A stretch of 64,000 bases of DNA, taken from the NCBI RefSeq assembly GCF_050107595.1, contig NZ_JBNILH010000001.1, forward strand, positions 1 to 64,000. Reading direction: 5' to 3'. Both the position numbers and the translations under genes were made by a program. Below are positions 62,250 to 64,000 of this stretch, one piece after another. The first letter of the stretch is position 1, and the number at the start of each line of letters is the position of its first letter. The stretch comes from Bacillus_AB infantis_C. Its GTDB lineage: Bacteria > Bacillota > Bacilli > Bacillales > Cytobacillaceae. The notes below the pieces were generated by a model that did not search any database, had not been told where the DNA came from, and was given only the letters and a program-made list of their open reading frames with translations.

Positions 62250-63614
62250 ATGAACAAAACATTAATGGAGCTTCCATACGAAGTCCTGGAAACGATTGTT
62301 GAAAATGCCTTCGGCTGGCTGGTTGTGGTCGATAAGGAAGGCAATATCATCTACATCAACCGCAACTATTGCGAGTTTATCGGCTGTGAACGTGATGAAG
62401 TGATCGGCCGGCATGTGACAGGTGTGATTGAAAATACACGAATGCATATCGTTGCAGCAACCGGGAAGGAAGAAGTGGCAGATCTTCAGTATATAAAAGG
62501 GAATTATATGATTGCCAACAGAATGCCGATACTGTCAGGCGGAGAAATCATCGGCGCATTCGGAACTGTCTTTTTCCGTGATACACAGGAATGGATGAAG
62601 ATGAACAGCCATGTCAAAAGCCTGCTGAACAAAATCCAGAATTATATCCAGCATATCGACAGCGGGGTGAAATACAGCCTTGAGGACATCTTGGGAGAAT
62701 CAAAGCAGATCGCCAGCCTGAAGGAAAAAGTCAAAATGATCGCTTCCAGCGATATCTCCATTTTGATCAGGGGTGAAAGCGGGACTGGAAAAGAGCTTTT
62801 TGCCCACAGTATCCATCAGCTCAGTGCGCGAAGCCATCAGCCTTTTGTCAAAATCAATTGCGGTGCGATACCTGAGCATCTTCTTGAATCCGAGCTTTTC
62901 GGATATGAGGAGGGAGCTTTTACCGGAGCGAAAAAGGGCGGGAAGAAGGGGAAGTTCCAGCTGGCGCACGGAGGGACTTTATTTTTGGATGAAATCGGCG
63001 ATATGCCGGCCAATATGCAGGTTAAGCTTCTTCGCGTTCTTCAGGAAGGTGAGGTAGAGGCTGTGGGTTCTGTTAAGCCCATCTCAGTTGATGTCCGGAT
63101 CATTGCCGCGACAAACAGGCCGCTGGAGAAAATGATGGAGGAAAAACGATTCAGGGAGGATTTGTTTTACAGAATAAATGTTGTTCCGTTTTTCATTCCG
63201 CCCATTAGAGAACGATTGGAAGACCTTGATAAGCTGGTCGACTATTTTACAGGAAAAATTACTAAAAAGTCCGGCAAGAGAATAACGGGCATAGATGAAG
63301 AGGTGCGCCAGATCTTCCGGGCCTACAGCTGGCCGGGAAACATAAGGGAAATAGAAAATGTAATGGAAGCATCCATCTACCTGACCAGCGATGAACGAAT
63401 CCAGAAGGAATCGCTTCCAGAATATTTGCGGGAAAGGGCCGTTCTCCCGATCGGGACGAGAAAACTGAAGGAAATCCTAGAAGAGACAGAGAAGAGAGTA
63501 CTGGCGCAGAGCCTGGATAAGTATAAGGATGATAAACTGAAAGCTGCTGAGATGTTAGGCATCAGCAAGTCGACTTTTTATGAAAAGGTGAAAAAATACG
63601 GACTGGAAATCTAG
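62250..63614 (+). CDS. PAS-domain sigma-54-dependent transcriptional activator
   Basis: 454 aa. An N-terminal PAS sensor (about 10-120, NAFGWLVVVDKEGNIIYIN) precedes an AAA+ domain with Walker A GESGTGKE (near 175), the sigma-54 contact loop GAFTGA (near 225), Walker B GGTLFLDEIGD and the R-finger region, then a Fis-type helix-turn-helix (KAAEMLGISKSTFYEKVKKYG). RBS AAAGGGAG. The next gene has a clear -24/-12 promoter and an upstream palindrome, its likely target. The ligand is unknown. Confidence 0.95.
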   Translation: MNKTLMELPYEVLETIVENAFGWLVVVDKEGNIIYINRNYCEFIGCERDEVIGRHVTGVIENTRMHIVAATGKEEVADLQYIKGNYMIANRMPILSGGEIIGAFGTVFFRDTQEWMKMNSHVKSLLNKIQNYIQHIDSGVKYSLEDILGESKQIASLKEKVKMIASSDISILIRGESGTGKELFAHSIHQLSARSHQPFVKINCGAIPEHLLESELFGYEEGAFTGAKKGGKKGKFQLAHGGTLFLDEIGDMPANMQVKLLRVLQEGEVEAVGSVKPISVDVRIIAATNRPLEKMMEEKRFREDLFYRINVVPFFIPPIRERLEDLDKLVDYFTGKITKKSGKRITGIDEEVRQIFRAYSWPGNIREIENVMEASIYLTSDERIQKESLPEYLRERAVLPIGTRKLKEILEETEKRVLAQSLDKYKDDKLKAAEMLGISKSTFYEKVKKYGLEI

Positions 63615-63616
63615 CA

Positions 63617-63662
63617 GTCCGGAAAACCGGAAAGCATTCCGGGTTTCCGGACTTTTGTTTTT
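63617..63662 (+). terminator. Terminator after the sigma-54 activator gene
   Basis: AGTCCGGAAA/TTTCCGGACT outer stem with an inner ccggaa/ttccgg stem, followed by TTTTGTTTTTTT. Confidence 0.85.
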
Positions 63663-63748
63663 TTATGAAAAGGAGACATAGGTTCCTCATGCTTGTTTAA
63701 AGAAGGCATTAATCTAGTAATCTAGAACCTTTGGAATTTTTATAGGAA

Positions 63749-63780
63749 AACTATTTTTCCGGGAATCCGGAAAAATAGTT
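63749..63780. promoter_or_regulatory. Perfect palindrome, candidate enhancer site
   Basis: AACTATTTTTCCGG and CCGGAAAAATAGTT are perfect 14-bp inverted repeats with a 4-bp centre. No T-run follows, so it is not a terminator. It lies 46 bp upstream of the -24 element, a usual place for sigma-54 activator binding. Confidence 0.65.
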
Positions 63781-63825
63781 CACAGAATAACCATCTTTTC
63801 AACGCAGTTGCTTTTTTCGGACACC

Positions 63826-63841
63826 TGGCACACATCTTGCA
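63826..63841 (+). promoter_or_regulatory. Sigma-54 (-24/-12) promoter
   Basis: TGGCAC-acatc-TTGCA is an exact match to the consensus TGGCAC-N5-TTGCA, about 94 bp upstream of the next start codon. Confidence 0.9.
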
Positions 63842-63934
63842 TTGGATTATATGCAGACAAATTTTTGAGAAGGGAGGAAGCTTTCATATAAATGTAAACG
63901 ATTTCAAAAAGAGAATGAATAAGGGGGAAAACGA

Positions 63935-64000
63935 ATGCTCAGTATGATTGGATTGATAGGAGGCCTTGCCCTCCTGATATTCCTGACGATGAGGGGAATG
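63935..64000 (+). CDS. Membrane permease, probably GntP family (partial)
   Basis: The first 22 codons, MLSMIGLIGGLALLIFLTMR and two more, form a hydrophobic segment like the N-terminus of GntP-family gluconate/organic acid permeases. AAGGGGGA precedes the ATG. The window ends inside the gene. Expression should depend on the sigma-54 promoter upstream. Family assignment is tentative. Confidence 0.55.
   Translation, partial: MLSMIGLIGGLALLIFLTMRGM

Overview
The window is chromosomal DNA from a Bacillota bacterium of the family Bacillaceae. It opens with the 3' end of a 23S rRNA, a 5S rRNA and 21 tRNA genes whose amino-acid order (Val-Thr-Lys-Leu-Gly-Leu-Arg-Pro-Ala-Met-Ile-Ser-fMet-Asp-Phe-His-Gly-Ile-Asn-Ser-Glu) matches, from memory, the trnB cluster of Bacillus subtilis. 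Most protein genes then correspond to the 'yt' region of that genome (glg, yteA, men, ythAB, ytiB, luxS, dps, ytkD, ytlACD, ytmAB, pckA, metK, asnB, ytoA, ytpAB, ytqAB, ytzC). I cannot assign a genus from sequence alone.

Layout. 1-2655: rRNA/tRNA operon ending in a strong terminator; two homologous 142-bp inserts sit inside it. 2689-11060: a small orphan gene and the five-gene glycogen operon glgBCDAP. 11075-20833: yteA and menA on the minus strand, then menF-D-H-B-E-C on the plus strand, together giving most of menaquinone synthesis. 20834-30725: repeats, a lipoprotein, a DUF1540 mini-gene, the YthAB bd-type quinol oxidase, a Zur-type site upstream of a zinc-binding lipoprotein, carbonic anhydrase, yidD, luxS, a cardiolipin synthase and dps. 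30749-32187: a decayed IS150-like insertion sequence lying inside the terminator hairpin of dps. 32216-43595: small conserved genes, a Nudix hydrolase, an SsuABC-type ABC transporter, ytmAB, a divergent citrate synthase/LysR pair and pckA. 43798-49118: a small membrane protein, the qoxABCD aa3 quinol oxidase and a DCC-family protein, placed between pckA and metK. 49231-59453: SAM-riboswitch-controlled metK, asnB, a C39-type peptidase, ytoA, ytpA, ytpB, the tRNA-modification pair ytqB/ytqA and ytzC. 59493-64000: a hydrolase, an MFS transporter, and a sigma-54 activator followed by a textbook -24/-12 promoter and the first codons of a membrane permease.

How the genes fit together. MenA plus MenFDHBEC make menaquinone, and two quinol oxidases in the same window (YthAB, QoxABCD) oxidise it; two FNR-like palindromes lie upstream of qox. 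PckA and the CitA-like citrate synthase with its LysR partner belong to central carbon control, and a CcpN-type site overlaps the pckA promoter. MetK and LuxS belong to the S-adenosylmethionine cycle. YtqA and YtqB act on tRNA wobble uridines.

The most unusual item is the pair of 142-bp inserts in the tRNA cluster (1549-1690 and 1775-1916). Each carries a copy of the first ~14-17 nt of the tRNA gene that follows (fMet or Asp) and then a shared, apparently structured ~120-nt body. Other notable items are four copies of a hairpin-forming MITE-like repeat, an IS in a terminator loop, a ~375-nt metK leader downstream of the riboswitch terminator, and a complete sigma-54 enhancer/promoter unit.
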